Source: Favolaschia claudopus
Taxonomy: Eukaryota > Basidiomycota > Agaricomycetes > Agaricales > Mycenaceae
Reading direction: 5' to 3'
DNA: 64,000 bases
Assembly: GCA_037176885.1 (NCBI GenBank)
Contig: JAWWNJ010000170.1
Location: 62,001-126,000, forward strand
Part shown: in pieces, positions 1-11,756 of the stretch
Numbering within the stretch: the stretch's first letter is position 1
Layout of the letters: every line of letters begins with the position of its first letter
Program-made: the position numbers and the translations under genes
Notes under the pieces: model-generated
What the model saw: only the letters and a program-made list of their open reading frames with translations
Told to the model about the DNA's origin: nothing
The model's database searches: none

Positions 1-213
1 ACTGCAACAATCAAGCGAAACGGCCCAGAAACGGGCTCGAAAAACGTGTTTTCGAGCTGGTCAATTGAGTGGGTGCCAAAATCAACATGCAGCAATGTGT
101 CTATATTGTACATACAAAAATAGCAGAAAATCATAGGAGTAGGACACTGCAACAACCAAGCAAAACGGCCCAGAAACGGGCTCAAAAAACCCGTTTTCGA
201 GCTGGTCAAGTGT
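1..213. repeat. Imperfect direct repeat, two ~63-bp units
   Basis: A unit beginning CACTGCAACAA and ending TCGAGCTGGTCAA occurs at about 1-62 and again at 146-210 with a few substitutions. The units share the core AACGGCCCAGAAACGGGCTC. The window starts inside the first copy, so the array may extend further left. No coding potential is seen. Confidence 0.7.
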
Positions 214-267
214 CAGGGGTCCTGGGCACAAAACACCTACGTGGGACCTCCCAGCCAAATTTTTCGG

Positions 268-284
268 GCCCGCCTTCGGCGGGC
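268..284. repeat. Short GC hairpin
   Basis: The 7-bp perfect stem GCCCGCC/GGCGGGC with a TTC loop is followed by several dyads of the GGGACNTCCC type (for example near 310 and 345). It could be a terminator-like or TE-terminal hairpin; no partner end was found. Confidence 0.4.
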
Positions 285-985
285 GGTACTTCCCATATAT
301 ACGGCCTCTGGGATGTCCCAAGCATAAAAAAACGAAAGGACATGGGACGTCCCATCGTATGGGAATACCTATCAGGAAACACCCTCTTAGGCCAGTTAAG
401 TCAATGAAAAGTCAGGCCTAAGAGGGGGGTCTAGGGGGGTGCCCGAAGTGCAGCTTGGCTGTATTTGGCAAAAGCACACTCAATATATGTTCAATTTTTG
501 ATTCATGATTTGAGTGTTAGAAAGGAAGGAGCTCCATCATACTAACCTCTGTGGACCTGTTTCAAAACATTCCACTCAAAAGTGACTGAGAAATGAGTAG
601 ATTTGATGGTAACTTCCTTATTTGGATGTCACGTGGTAGGTGGGTCCAGGAGAACGGTCCCTAATAATTTTTTTGTTCGGTTTCAGTACCCCCTTGATTC
701 CAGCACCGTCACCATGATGCTGTTGAGGCAGAGCACGGGGAGAAAAAGATCGCAAACTATTGACGTGCAGCACTGTAAACAGACGTTAAACGAGACCAGA
801 CTCCTCGTAGGTAGATTGGTGTGGGTGGACAAGACAGCTCTGGCTTCAAACACGACGTTGTGGTGGTGGGTAGGCTCGAATCCAGCCTGTGTATGAGGGG
901 GGGATGGATTATACTCGCGCGGTCCACAGTCTGAACTGCGAGTTTACGGGGAACTGGCCGGCCGCTTGTATGGCAGGACCTCTGG
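285..985. other. No gene recognised
   Basis: Only short unsupported open frames occur here. I see no conserved motif, splice pattern or recognisable TE terminus. Confidence 0.4.
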
Positions 986-989
986 CTGG

Positions 990-1312
990 CCCGTCGATAC
1001 ACAGGCTGGTCGATCTGAGTTTGAATCCCGCTGTCAATCGGGTTACCAAGAAAGGTTATTCGCAACTCACCCATTATTTACTCAAATCAAGAGGTTTTTG
1101 CGCTGTAACTGAGCGATTTGTACGCCACAGTTATTCTGCGCTCATCCGGGGGTTTGTTCTTGAGTTTTTAGGGTGCAGGAGCCAGAATGGCCTGTGTTGT
1201 TCTTGTTTGTTCGTGACGTCACTCACTGTAATGAATAACCTTTTTTGGTAACTCAGATTGACGACAGATTTCAAACTCAGATCGACCGGTCTGTCTATCG
1301 ACAGGCTTGCCT
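990..1312. repeat. Diverged inverted repeat, MITE-like
   Basis: A left arm at about 995-1062 (containing GGTCGATCTGAGTTTGAA and ending AAGGTTATTC) is found inverted at about 1222-1308 (starting GAATAACCTTTTTTGGT). The arms are 65-85 nt with mismatches, and the loop is about 160 nt. No transposase is present. This suggests an old foldback or MITE copy; flanking duplications were not resolved. Confidence 0.45.
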
Positions 1313-1326
1313 CCATAGACAGACGG

Positions 1327-1760
1327 TCACCGGTCTAGGTGGTGGGAAGCAAAAGGAATCAACGACATGAGATGGGCAAGCACGGCCAAATTGCGAACAA
1401 AAGGATCTCGTTGATCAACTGGGCCCCTGGCGAAATCTTCGAGCCCACTCTTCCAAACGTCTCTTATCTCAAAGTTTCTGCTTTCCCATTCCGAATGAGA
1501 GGAGAATGCGGCTTCGAGCAACGCGTTGTTTGCGTCTATGTACGCGATTGATGGAGACACGCGGTGATTTTAAATCAACGTCCTCCGACTCCTCGTCATC
1601 GTCGACGGCGACAACGTCCAAGCAGTCCTCCTCTGGCTTCAACTCTTTTGGCAACTGGCTACCTTCCATACACCTTCTACTCATAGCTGGCTTTCGGTCG
1701 ATGGGGGCTCGAGGAAGCTTCCGAAGATGAAGATACTGTACCACATTGTGATTCACCTGG
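1327..1760 (-). pseudogene. Possible unidentified gene remnant
   Basis: Two overlapping minus-strand frames (1560-1327 and 1756-1469) look protein-like: one with an acidic DDDEESEDVD run and basic patches, the other ending in a leucine-rich stretch. They are out of frame with each other and abut the truncated start of element A. I do not recognise a family. It could equally be chance open frame. Confidence 0.2.
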
Positions 1761-2203
1761 CCTCACATTCCTCGACGAGCTCAACCACCAAGACATCATT
1801 CAGCTTGGAATGTCCCTATCCGAGGACCCGGGACTCGCTATTTAAATCTAAAAGGGATCTACGAGACGATCGAGGGGAACCCTGGGATAAGACGTTTCGT
1901 CTGGGAACATCTGCATAACTTGAACCGAGTTATTCAGAGGATTAAATACTGTGGAGGCACCTTTTCAGGGACTAAAGCCATCCTGTGCAAAGACGAGTTC
2001 CCAGTGGTTGGGCACATTTGTTCATTCGAGGGTAGAAGACCGTCAGAAGACAGGATAGGTGTCATCGAAAGGTGGCCACCACTCGAAAATGTCTCAGAAG
2101 TTAGACAATTTCTGGGGGTTGTTGGGACCATGCGGATGTTCATCAAAGCCTTCTCGATAATGTCTAGACCCTTAACCATGCTACTTAGGGCAGACATTTT
2201 GTT

Positions 2204-3814
2204 GATGGCTTTCAATCAGCAACCATCACCACCGCAAACAAAGGACCCCGCCGCTCCGGCCAGGTTCACCATTCACGACCTCCACCAAGCCATCTATGCC
2301 CTCCCCTTGCCCAAGGCCACCGCCAAAACATGTTCAGTCACCGTTGACGCCATTAACAACCTACGAAAACTCGTAGCGCAGCTCGTACAACAAAAGACAC
2401 CGTCCTCATCAGAAACCACAAGCCGTCTTGACTCCCTCGTATCCAAATTCGATGCTCTTAACAACACTGTCAAAGAATTAGCCTCAGTAGCTGCCCATGC
2501 ACCGCAACGCACCTATGCCTCCACACTCAAAACCTCTGCTCCAGCCACGACAGCTCCCTCCACCGCTTCGGCGGCCCACCACGTCACACGTAACACATCA
2601 TGTGATCTCGTCCTTACTCCGAAAGACCGCCGATCCCCAGCTTTCCAGTCTGCATCCCCCGCAGCTGTACGCGACCAATTCAACTCGCTGACAACACGCT
2701 TGGGGATCACGTACGAAGCCCTCGCTGGGGATGGGGAAACATATTTTCCTCAGACCCCGTTGGCTCGTGCAGTCGCCCTGTATCGTAACGGTGACATCCG
2801 CCTCACTCTCAACTCTCCGGAGGAGGTAGTGACCCTTCGAGACCAGGAGAGCTCATGGCTACCCTCGTTCTCCAGCCTTCTCAAAATCCGAACCCCACTC
2901 TTCGCCGTCATTGTCCACCGAGTGTCAACGTCAACCCGTATAGAGGCAGATGGAGATACCTCATGGGTACGAGACCTCGTCGATGACAACGAGTCTCGGA
3001 TTCCGGGCATCGTCACCAACCTTCGATCAGTCCATTGGATTGGCCGCCGCTCCCAGAGCAGCTCCGAGCAACCAAACGCCACTCATCGCTTGTCCTGTAT
3101 TTCGACGATGCAGACGTGGCGAATGCCTGTATTCGAGAGCGCCTGGCTCTTGAAGGATTCCTCCACCGTGTCGAGAAGTACCGGCCTCGTCCCAGCCAGT
3201 GCTTCAAATGTTTCCGATTTGGTCATATTGCCTCCCAATGCCACAGCAAGGCTGTCTGTGGCACCTGCGCTGGTCCTCATCCCACTTCAGAATGCCGTTG
3301 CCCCAACACCAAACCCTGCAAATCTGGCAAACAGTGCCCCCATATCGTCCCGAAATGCGCTCTGCGTGGCTGTGGTGGTAAACACTCAGCTACGGCGGCG
3401 GAGTGCCCTGTCCGTCAGATACTCTTCCGTCGCATCGAGGATGAACTTTCTGCCTCTGGATCCTTCTTTGCTACCATGCAAAGTGAGCACCGAGGCGAGT
3501 CCGTTTAACACTTATTCCCCCTCCCCTCATGCCCCTTCTCCCTCACGTACAATTAACCGTACCTGGACTTCCGCTCCTAGAGCTTTTCGCCCCATGAACC
3601 ATACCTTACTCTCAAGTTTGTCCCCCCCCCATGATCGTTTTCTCATGGCCTCGCATTTACTCGTGCCCGTGTCTACACCTACTCTGTTGATCTACTCATC
3701 ACGACTACTCGTACCTACCACAGTACCTACTGTTAGCTACACAGAGGCATAGTAGCGACATATGCCCTAAAGGGCATGAAACGTTACTTAATAAATTGAT
3801 TCCATCATCATCAT
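2204..3814 (+). mobile_element. Non-autonomous LINE with 13-bp TSD
   Basis: It is flanked by the perfect 13-bp target-site duplication CAGACATTTTGTT (2191-2203 and 3815-3827), which interrupts the element A pol between RT and RNase H. The 3' end carries the palindrome TGCCCTAAAGGGCA and a short (ATC)n tail, typical of LINEs ending in a microsatellite. It encodes only an ORF1/gag-like protein and has no endonuclease or reverse transcriptase. Confidence 0.85.
2205..3508 (+). pseudogene. LINE ORF1 (gag-like, CCHC zinc knuckles), frameshifted
   Basis: The ATG at 2205 is the second base of the element. The N-terminal half is Ser/Thr/Pro/Ala-rich with a short coiled-coil-like stretch (LDSLVSKFDALNNTVKEL). 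Around 3045-3075 the reading frame shifts. The downstream frame then carries the RNA-binding part with knuckles beginning CFKCFRFGHIASQC, followed by a second Cys/His cluster (CGTCAGPHPTSEC) and further cysteines, and ends at TAA 3508. This arrangement is that of ORF1 proteins of Tad/I-like fungal LINEs, which coat the RNA and act in cis with ORF2. ORF2 is absent. The single frameshift means the copy is inactive. Confidence 0.75.
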
Positions 3815-6172
3815 CAGACATTTTGTTTAACTGGGGAGAGCTAGAGCAAAAATCGATGGACTTGATCAAGTACTCGGTTAGGCATTGCGAGGCTCTAAAA
3901 CCTTTAAACTATGAATGGGAAAGCAGCATAGTCCTAGCAGTAGATACTTCTTGGATGGCAGTTGGGATAGAGTGCTATCAGTGAGACCCATATGATCCCA
4001 AAAAGAAGTATTACGCTAAGTTCGATTCAATTCCCTTAAACGATAGGGAGGCGAGATTCTCTCAGCCAAAACGGGAACTGTACGGATTATTAAGAGCCCT
4101 ACTCCATATGCAATATTGGCTACTTGGCTGTCGAAAACTGGTGGTAGAGACAGACACTCTATATATAAAGGGCATGTTGAACAATCCAGGGATGGGGCCA
4201 AACACCACGATAAACCGCTGGATAGAGCAAATACTTATGTTCCACTTCGAACTTAAGCATGTTAGAGGTCTGACATTTTCACCAGACGGTCTATCTAGAC
4301 GGAGGAGAGTACCTGGGGACCCAGAATACCCTAATCCAGGGCTTGGGTACGAAGATAATCCTCCACCAGAAGATCATGAAGACTGGGAATATGACATTCC
4401 TCAACCGTACGACTTTGAAGAATTTAAGAGGGAGATTGACACACGGGGAGGGTATATTCAAGAAATATATCCCGACCTGGGAGAAGTCCCTTCCTTCGAC
4501 AAAGCTGTACAGCAGTTTAGCTTGGACTGCGCGGAAGAGTATAGGGAAGAGCTAGTAATAGGGAAACGGGTTAGAGCGGCCTACGAGGATGAGGGATTGA
4601 AATTCCCGGCATATCTAATGGACCAGACCCAAGAACCTGAAAAACTGCTCCCCGACTCACATTTTAAATATGATCCTTCCAAGTGGGAAAAATATCCGGA
4701 GGAACATAGAACTGAGTCTGCCAAGAACCAGGATAGAAAACTGGAGCTACTAAAAGAGTGGTTTAAAGACCCTCTAAAGCGGCCTGAAGAGTTTAACAAT
4801 AAACAATACAGGCGCTTTATAACGTACTCAAGAAAATTCTTTCTGGACAAGGGACAATTGTATCGGAGGGGAGAGAACTCTGGCCATAGGCTAGTCGTGA
4901 ATAAAGAACACAGGATGTATATAATGAAGGCGTCCCACGACAGTCTAGGACATAAAGGCATTTTCTCTTCGAAATCCATGATTGAACTTCGCTTCTGGTG
5001 GCCAGAAATTGAACGAGATCTGGATTGGTATATTAAATCCTGCAAAATGTGCCAGGTTAGACAAAAAGAATTAATGAGGATACCTCCAGTTGCTACATAC
5101 ACGCCCAGTATTTTCCAAAAGATACATGTGGACGTAATGGTAATGGGAGTACCTTCAAACGGGCATAGACTCTTAATTGCAGCCAGGGATTCCTTAACTA
5201 GATATCTCGAGGCGAGGGCCTTACGCTCGGATACAGCGGAAGCAATAGGACGCTTCTTGCTCGAGGAGATTATTTGCCGATGGGGTTGCCCCGCTTGGAT
5301 AGTGTCTGACAATGCTGGACAATTCTTAGCGGCGCTAGCCTGGCTTAACTCCAAATACGGGATTGCTGGGATAAGAATTTCCCCTGATAATTCCCAAGCA
5401 AACGGGCCAGTAGAAAGGGTTCACTAGGATATAAGACAGTCGCTATATAAAGCTACTGGAGGCGACGCTAGAAAATGGTTTTGGTTCTTATCCCAAGTAC
5501 TATGGGCAGACAGAATCACTACTCGACGCGGCCTGGGATGTTCTCCCTACTTTGCAGTCACCGGTGCTCATCCTACAATTCCTTTGGACTTAGACGAGGC
5601 GACTTGGCTAGTTGAATATCCAGGAAAGATAATCAGCACCGAGGAACTCGTTGGTTTAAGAGCGAAAGCTCTAGCCAAGCATATCCAACACATAGAGGAA
5701 ATGAGAGATAGAGTCACGCAGGAGAAAGTCATTGCGGCAGAAAGATATGCTCGAATTCACTATAAAACGATTAAAGACTACAACTTTGATCCGGGTGATT
5801 TAGTCTTAGTCAGGAATACCACGGTTGAAAAATCGCTTAACTCCAAGATGGACCCGCGGTTTCTCGGACCTATGGTAGTCGTAAGACGGACAAGAAACGG
5901 GGCATACCTCTGTTGCGAGATGAACGGGGCAATGTTTAGAGGGAAGCTGGCGAAGTTCAGAGTTGTGCCATTCTTAGCTAGGGAAAAGTTAGACTTACCC
6001 AGCAATATCGAAGAATTAATCGACATGACTTCGGCCGAGCTAGATGAATTGGCTGAGTCCGAAGATAATCCAGTCGAATATAAAGGGAAGGACCTACAAT
6101 TCGACAGGGTTCATCTGAACCCAGACTGGGATCAAATGGACGAAGCAGACTTGTCTGAAGAGGAACCAGAGC

Positions 6173-7876
6173 CTAGCGAAGAGGAAGAGGACTTAGAAGA
6201 TTTAAACAATAGCTGGAACGCGGAAAATCCGAGACGGTCCAAGCGAATAAATGTTTAAGACTCTTAGAAGTCACTCGAATGGTTAAACACGCAACGGCAA
6301 ACGGGTAATTCTTGTAAAGACAGTAACGAGTGGGTAAACGTAAGGACGGTGGGGAGTTTGACTGGAACTGAGCGGAGGCGCGTACAAACAACGGCGGGCT
6401 TTGTCTAGCTAATGGAAAAGTTAGCACAAATAGCTGTTGCGTCAAAGCAAAGGAAACATACCTGGAAGGGCGGGTGTCGCTTGCCTTAAGGCCGCGCTCG
6501 GCCAGCAGGGCCACCAGTCGCTCCTGTTCATTAACAAGTTGCTCGGCTATAAAGCCAAAATATTCCAAGCGATGGATAATGAAGCCAAACTCGGAGCGGT
6601 TCTCGTATTCAGCACGGATAAGCGCGGCATCGGTAATATGTGCAGGCTTGTGAATAACGAGCTTCTGGGCATGCGCGATAATGTCTTTGGCAGAACCGCT
6701 GCCTTGCTCAGTCACTAAATAAACCGATAAGGCACTTAGCTAGAACTGAATACGGGAAATGGAGACTGACCCTGGGGAGATGGGTTAGCCTCGACGAAGG
6801 AATTAGCGCGGCGGCGCTTGCGGCTAGATTGGGGTACCTCGCTAGCGACCTGGGCAGCCTCCTTGGGATTCGTCTTGCTAATGACCTTCATAGCCTTGTG
6901 GTAAACACGGGCGCTACGGTTAAGGCGAGCAATGCGAATATAAGGAATGCGTACTGTCTCAGGACGAGGAGCCGGTTTAGACTTGGGGATTTTGGGCTAA
7001 GACGAAGGATAGTTAAACAAAATGGGAACACGTCGTGGCTTAGCGAACGTACCAAGGATTTAACTGGAGTCTTAGCTTTACCCTTGCCAGCGTTCTCAAT
7101 AGCGTCAATTTCTGCCATAAAAGCCTCTTCATCGATGGGTTCGGTGGAGGTGTCCTATTATATAATGTAACGGTTAATGAGGGAAAGGTTAAGACGGGTA
7201 AAGGACAGTCCACAACGGATGCGTCGTCCATGGCGACGTCTTCCTCGGGAAGGGCCTCCGCGATAATCTCTACCTCGTCCTCGGTGTCATGGATGTCGGG
7301 GGCGGACTTCTTCTTCTTGCTGCGAGACTAACGGAAGGATGGGGCTTAAATAGGGAAAACGGGAGATGACTAGCTAGAACACACCTTGCGAGTCGGACCC
7401 TGGTTGGCCTCTTTAAGAGCCTCCTCCTTCTCCTGACGGCCTCTCTCGCGCGCGTCTTGCTCGGCGGCAGCCTTGTTGGCACACAAACGATTACGAACCT
7501 TCTGCAGCTCTTCAATATAAGCAAAGACCGCTTCAATAGAGGAAGGGATAGGGCGCTTCTTGTCCTGTGTCGACCAGAATTGACGGAACTTGTTCTGATA
7601 GCGAAAGAAAGCGTCGTAGATAGAAAGAATGGGTGCGACAACTTTGGGATAAGGGAATAAGGAGGCCTTGGACAGATTGCTCGGTTAAAACGATGACTGG
7701 CTAATCTAGCTAAGACGTACCATATGCTCCGCGGTCTGCTCGAATTGTTGCACCGTTCGATGAGGGAGATGGGCTGGGAAATTGCAGGACACCGTGAGCG
7801 TGATGTTCTCCTCGACAACCTTCCAGAGGTTGGCGATTTCCGGGGGAATAGTCTCAGACGCAGTTTCGGCAGACAT
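6173..7876 (-). CDS. Element A antisense gene A1, Lys/Glu-rich protein
   Basis: A spliced minus-strand gene directly downstream of and converging on pol. The first exon runs from the ATG at 7876 (MSAETASETIPPEIANLWKV) to a GTACGT donor near 7720. Later exons, separated by 50-60-nt introns, encode a Lys/Glu-rich coiled region (IPSSIEAVFAYIEELQKVRN), an acidic stretch (DTEDEVEIIAEALPEED), a basic KRRRAN patch and a C-terminal helical segment (RAEYENRSEFGFIIHRLEYF). The last exon may overlap the end of the A pol in antisense. The order of parts resembles gene B2 of element B, so I take it as the A copy of that gene. Function is unknown; the basic patches suggest a nuclear protein. Exact splice sites and the 3' end are uncertain. 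Confidence 0.5.
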
Positions 7877-8544
7877 AGTCGAAGTGGGAAACGAGAAGAG
7901 AAGTGGATACGATACTGAAAGAGGGACATAAGGGGAATAGTGCTTAAATAGCTCGCCCATTGTCTAGCAACTGGGACAGTTGGAATTTAAAAATGGGGGA
8001 GTGAGACTGTGGTTAATCAGGCGGAATTTTCGAACTTTCCTTGATCCTACGGAGCTCCACTTGAATTAAATTAAAGCAACGTCTGACAGTAGCTAAGGGA
8101 TGAAGCGTTTTTGTGATCAGGAACCCTTCCCTATTTGCAAATTAAAGAGCCTGGGCATGGCGCGAACAAGTGTGGTTAAGGCCAAGTGGACGCTGGATAA
8201 ACGATTCGGAGGATAGGCTAAGAAAAGGTCTGACTCCAAAAACGCCCAGCTAGATGCCCTACCTTAGCGAAGTGCTTGTCGGCACCTCAGGACGGCCCCT
8301 GCGAGCTGTCTAGTTAGATCGATCGCAAAGTCAGGCTAATTAGACAAACACATCATTCCGTCGGCTTAATTTAAGAATGAGGTCATGATGGCGGCTAAAG
8401 AATGACACAATCTGTCAATCAAAGGCTTAGCTAGAGTTTATGACCTCAAGAGGACGAAGCCAGACGATTCACAAGCTAAACTAAGTTTAATTGTGAAAAG
8501 GCCATACAAACATCCTACTAGATAACGCCTACTGAGCAAGGTAA
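7877..8544. other. Intergenic part of element A
   Basis: No gene seen. The stretch holds repeated TAGCTA, GGCTAA and CTTAGC motifs characteristic of the non-pol part of element A. Confidence 0.4.
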
Positions 8545-10194
8545 CTAAAAGTCGCTGGCGGCATCCTCCCCAAAGATAAGGGCGGTATCAATGCAGTCAA
8601 GCACCGTGGAGATAATGTCCTTCTCACCGGTGGACTCTTTAGCTAGCTGCTCGCGAACGAGAGAACCTCCGACAGCGCTAAGGCTAGTGTCAACAAAGAT
8701 AGACACGGAGCCCTCGGCTAAGTCAGGGTCAGGGCCGTTAAGGATGGAACGAGGCGACCGGACGGGGATGTCGTCTTTGTACTGGTCGTTGATGAGTGAA
8801 GCGAGGGTGGACCAGTTGAAGGCTGCACTCGAACCATCGGGCATAACACCCTGGATAGATGGGCCAGCGACGGGGTCAGGATTAACGCGAGTGTTGGTTA
8901 AGGGGAAAATCCTAGCCTGATGAGGGGAGTCCGTCGGTCCCATAGGGAGGGGTGCGATCCAAGGAATATCTGGATCAGCCGCCTCCACGGCGGGGAATTT
9001 GAACTCACGCCGCGAACTGTCACAGTGACGGTGTGACGGTGTGGTACCCCTATGATATGGTTATTGAATCACAAACTTGTATCTCTTCGTTCTTCTATGG
9101 GTATCGTGTGTAACTGGATAGGTGTTATGTTTTGCGGGTGGTCGCAAGTTCGATCCTCAGCCTTGTGTTTTTATTTCGTTACCAAACCACTGTACATATT
9201 TAGTTTGAGCCGCGCGGCGAGCGCTAGCTCCACGCAGTGGGCCTCCGCGGCGAGCGGAAAGCGCCGCGCAGCGGTCGGGGTCTGGGGTGGAAAACCCCAG
9301 CCGTCCGGGCCGGCGCCCGCAACACAATACCACTCACAAAACAAAGGAAAAAAGTCTATTCAACACGAAAATACATCGGCTAAGTACTCCGAAATTTTGG
9401 AGCTGCTTCCGGTCGGTCAACAAGAAAATTGTCATACACGCCGCGCGGCAGCTCCACGCAGTGGTGCGCCGCAAATGTCGGCGGGGAGGCCAATTTTTGC
9501 GTTGACCGACCGGAAGCAGTGGAGAAATTGAGGGAAAACACCACTGGTATGCAAGATAAGAGATGTGCGCCAGTGGGAGGGCAATTCCAGCAAAAAAAGG
9601 CGGGCCTGGGGTAAGTAGAGGGAAATTGAGTTCGCGAATGTGACGGCGTGACAGTCACAGTTCGCGGCGTGGGTTTGGTCTTCCCACGGCGGCGCGCTTG
9701 CGAGTAACCAGAGTACGCAAAATAGTACTGACGGGGATTCGACCAGGGAGGGAAGTCTCAATAACCGACAGGATAACGGAGAGCGAGTCGAGAGGGAGAC
9801 GAAGTTAATCTAATGTTGGGTAGATGAAAGAGAGGAAAACGTACTATGGCTACGCATAAAAGCGGCCAAGCCTTTCTCGTGCTCCTCGACAAAACGATTA
9901 ACGTCCATAAACTCGCAAGTTGAGTAGAGTTGAAGGGTGCACTCGCGGCAACCAGTCCCAGCGCGAGTGGGAGTGCAGAGGATACCTGCGTTGACGCAAT
10001 TGCCGCAGGGACGCTTAGGCTAGAAGAGTGGGGGAGTTAGCCAGAGACCTGGGCTTCTAAATAGCGAAGCTGAGACTTACACGGCGCTCCTGGAGCATCA
10101 ACAAGAAATCCACCACTGTAGCTGGGCTAGGCTCGTTTAAGCCAACGACCTGCGCGGCAATGTCGAGTAGAGTAGAATCGGCAGTTGGGGCCAT
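8545..10194 (-). pseudogene. Element A antisense Zn2Cys6-like gene (gamma), MITE-interrupted
   Basis: Exon 1 starts at the ATG at 10194 (MAPTADSTLLDIAAQ) and ends at a GTAAGT donor near 10081. Exon 2 (about 10018-9845) carries CGNCVNAGILC then CRECTLQLYSTC, with spacing C-x2-C-x6-C-x8-C-x2-C-x7-C, which matches the fungal Zn(II)2Cys6 spacing. A third exon holds basic residues (LVTRKRAAVGRPN) and runs into a 666-bp MITE (9671-9006). On the far side an open frame (8988-8545) beginning near AADPDIPW continues to a stop, probably the original C-terminus. The finger loop lacks the usual run of Lys/Arg, so DNA binding is not assured. The MITE probably truncates the protein at a TGA just inside the insertion. 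Confidence 0.55.
9006..9671. mobile_element. MITE with CACGCCGCGAACTGT termini
   Basis: The termini CACGCCGCGAACTGT (9006) and its inverse (ending 9671) form a perfect outer repeat of about 15 bp that continues with mismatches. It is GC-rich with no transposase. A second inverted repeat, GCTTCCGGTCGGTCAAC, lies inside (near 9405 and 9502), suggesting another nested or subterminal structure. No clean target-site duplication was found. Confidence 0.6.
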
Positions 10195-10406
10195 ACAGAA
10201 AGATTAGAAGAAGGGAAGAAGAATTAATTGGGAGACGAAAAGGCAGAGTCCATTTAAATAAAGGTGGATCGCTGGCGAGTCAACCCCTCCAAACTGTCTC
10301 AAGTTTAATTCGATCACCCTGGATCTATAACCGAACTACCGGATAAGATACAGGAGGGTCTGGGCTAGACTAGAACGAGCGGCTGGGTAAACTAAAGTCC
10401 AATTAA

Positions 10407-10995
10407 TTAAGCTTCCCCTCGACAAATCTCTTGGAGACGCAAGACACAGTACTTGTGGCTTAGCCAACGATAGGCAATCGCGCCAAACTCGAGGCGGTCA
10501 AAATAGGTACGGAGATGAGCAATCTCGGCAGTAGACTCAGCTGCGTCGATACGACGTTTAACTTGGTCGCAACGGGCCATATAAGTCTCCTCCCAAATAG
10601 TCTCCATAATCGACTGTATGTGAAGGTGAAGGAAGGCGTAGGGGAACATCACCCGGCCAAAGCGGGGACCTGTCAAGCGTCTTGGTTAATTGACTTAGCC
10701 GTTAATTAGGCAAGGAACTTACGGAGCGAAGTGAACTCAGGAGAAAGCCGGAACATCTGCCAGCGATAGAACCAACGGAAGCTGCAATGGTTGCAAAGCC
10801 TCTCCTCGCAAGCAGTGCAAGCCCTGCCACAGAAGGAGAACACGCAGTCTTGACCACGGTCTACGCACTGAGTACACGAGTTAAGAGACTAGAAAGGGAT
10901 AAGCCGTTATTTACGAAGGACAAGGATAGGAAGCCCACGGGGTGATCCTCTAGATAAATAAAGGTGTATTCCTCCTCCAGGGAGTTAAAAGGCAT
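10407..10995 (-). CDS. Element A antisense Zn2Cys6-like small protein (delta2)
   Basis: A three-exon gene. Exon 1, from the ATG at 10995, encodes MPFNSLEEEYTFIYLEDHP and ends at GTGGGC. Exon 2 (about 10882-10722) encodes CTQCVDRGQDC...CTACEERLCNHC, spaced C-x2-C-x6-C-x8-C-x2-C-x7-C as in fungal Zn(II)2Cys6 clusters. Exon 3 follows a CAG acceptor just after 10670 and encodes a helical C-terminus ending CRGEA at the stop at 10407. It is a tandem paralogue of delta1 (11756-11110) and shares exon structure with gene B1 in element B. The likely role is zinc binding, possibly DNA binding, but the loop between cysteines 2 and 3 has little basic charge. No damage is seen. Confidence 0.6.
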
Positions 10996-11109
10996 AGCGA
11001 AGGTGGAAGTAGAAGACAAGAAGTGGTATATTGGGATCGACCAGCTAAGCCGGACTTTATACAAATCAGGCCCTAACAGGGGTCTGGCTAAGATAGAGGC
11101 CAAATAGAC

Positions 11110-11756
11110 TTAGCGCTCAAAAGTACGGCGCGGGTGCATAACTGGGATGGTTAAACCAGGGTCCGAGCGTAGCCAAGCTGCGACTCCAAAAGTCCCTCCC
11201 CCGTGAGCCCGTTCTTGCGCCCTATACACTTCCATGGCTTCTGCAGGCGACGCCTGCCTAACCTTAAGAAGAGCTATCTCAAGCCTCCGTTCGTAAGCGG
11301 CCACGTTCCGCTTAAACAAGGGCTCGAAATAAGCCTCAAGGTGGGACTCTGGGAAGTAGTCTCCGCCGTAGCGGAGTTCTAGATAGTCGAGTCAGGACCT
11401 AGCTAGAAGGCGATAAAAGGGATAAGACAGACCAGTCTTCTCCCATAACTCAGACTTGCGAAAGTCAAGGAAAGCAGGCCACTGGGCGTAAGTGCAGTCC
11501 GACTGGTGGTGGAGCTCGCAGTGTTCGCAGCCTCTGCCCCAGGCCTTGAATTTGCAAGTCAGCCCGAAGACATTGCAAGACTGGCATAAGCTTCCAGCCC
11601 CAGGCTAAGGGAGCGCTCTGGCTAAGCAATATCTAAACGGCAAAAGCAGAGGGAACTTACCTTCTTATCTTCTAAGAAGTAATAGGTGAACTCTTCCTCC
11701 AGCGAAAGATAAGCCCCCAAGGGCTTCAGAGTAGTTGTATGTGGATTGATTGCCAT
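11110..11756 (-). CDS. Element A antisense Zn2Cys6-like small protein (delta1)
   Basis: The ATG at 11756 opens exon 1 (MAINPHTTTLKPLGAYLSLE) ending at a GTAAGT donor. Exon 2 (about 11606-11411) carries CQSCNVFGLTC...CEHCELHHQSDC, spaced C-x2-C-x6-C-x8-C-x2-C-x7-C. Exon 3 encodes a Glu/Arg/Ala-rich helical tail (YERRLEIALLKVRQ) ending PRRTFER at the stop at 11110. The exon boundaries, the LEEEFTYYFLED segment just before the first intron and the cysteine spacing match delta2, so the two are tandem duplicates lying head to tail about 110 bp apart. Function is unknown beyond zinc coordination. The frame appears intact. Confidence 0.6.

Larger units (their letters stand above)
1810..6258 (+). pseudogene. 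pol: Element A pol (RT C-terminus, RNase H, integrase), decayed
   Basis: It aligns along its length with the intact pol of element B. From about 1815 it reads as the end of the RT palm, then an RNase H domain around 3940-4170 (VDTSWMAVG, later VETDTLYIKGML), then integrase. The integrase has an HHCC finger near 4935-5065 (CKMCQVRQ), a first catalytic Asp at 5131 (HVDVMVMG), a second in SDNAGQF and the Glu in NGPVERVH, followed by a GPY/F-like module (RFLGPMVV) and an acidic tail. Damage includes loss of the 5' half, a LINE inserted at 2204, an in-frame TGA at 3982 in RNase H and a TAG at 5425 just after the catalytic Glu. No chromodomain is seen. It is non-functional. Confidence 0.85.

Noticed and set aside
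6437..6718. Plus-strand frame of 93 codons
   Set aside because: It is antisense to the helical exon of gene A1, which has splice sites and counterparts in B2.
9006..9671. hAT assignment for the MITE in gene gamma
   Set aside because: No 8-bp duplication could be found at its ends.
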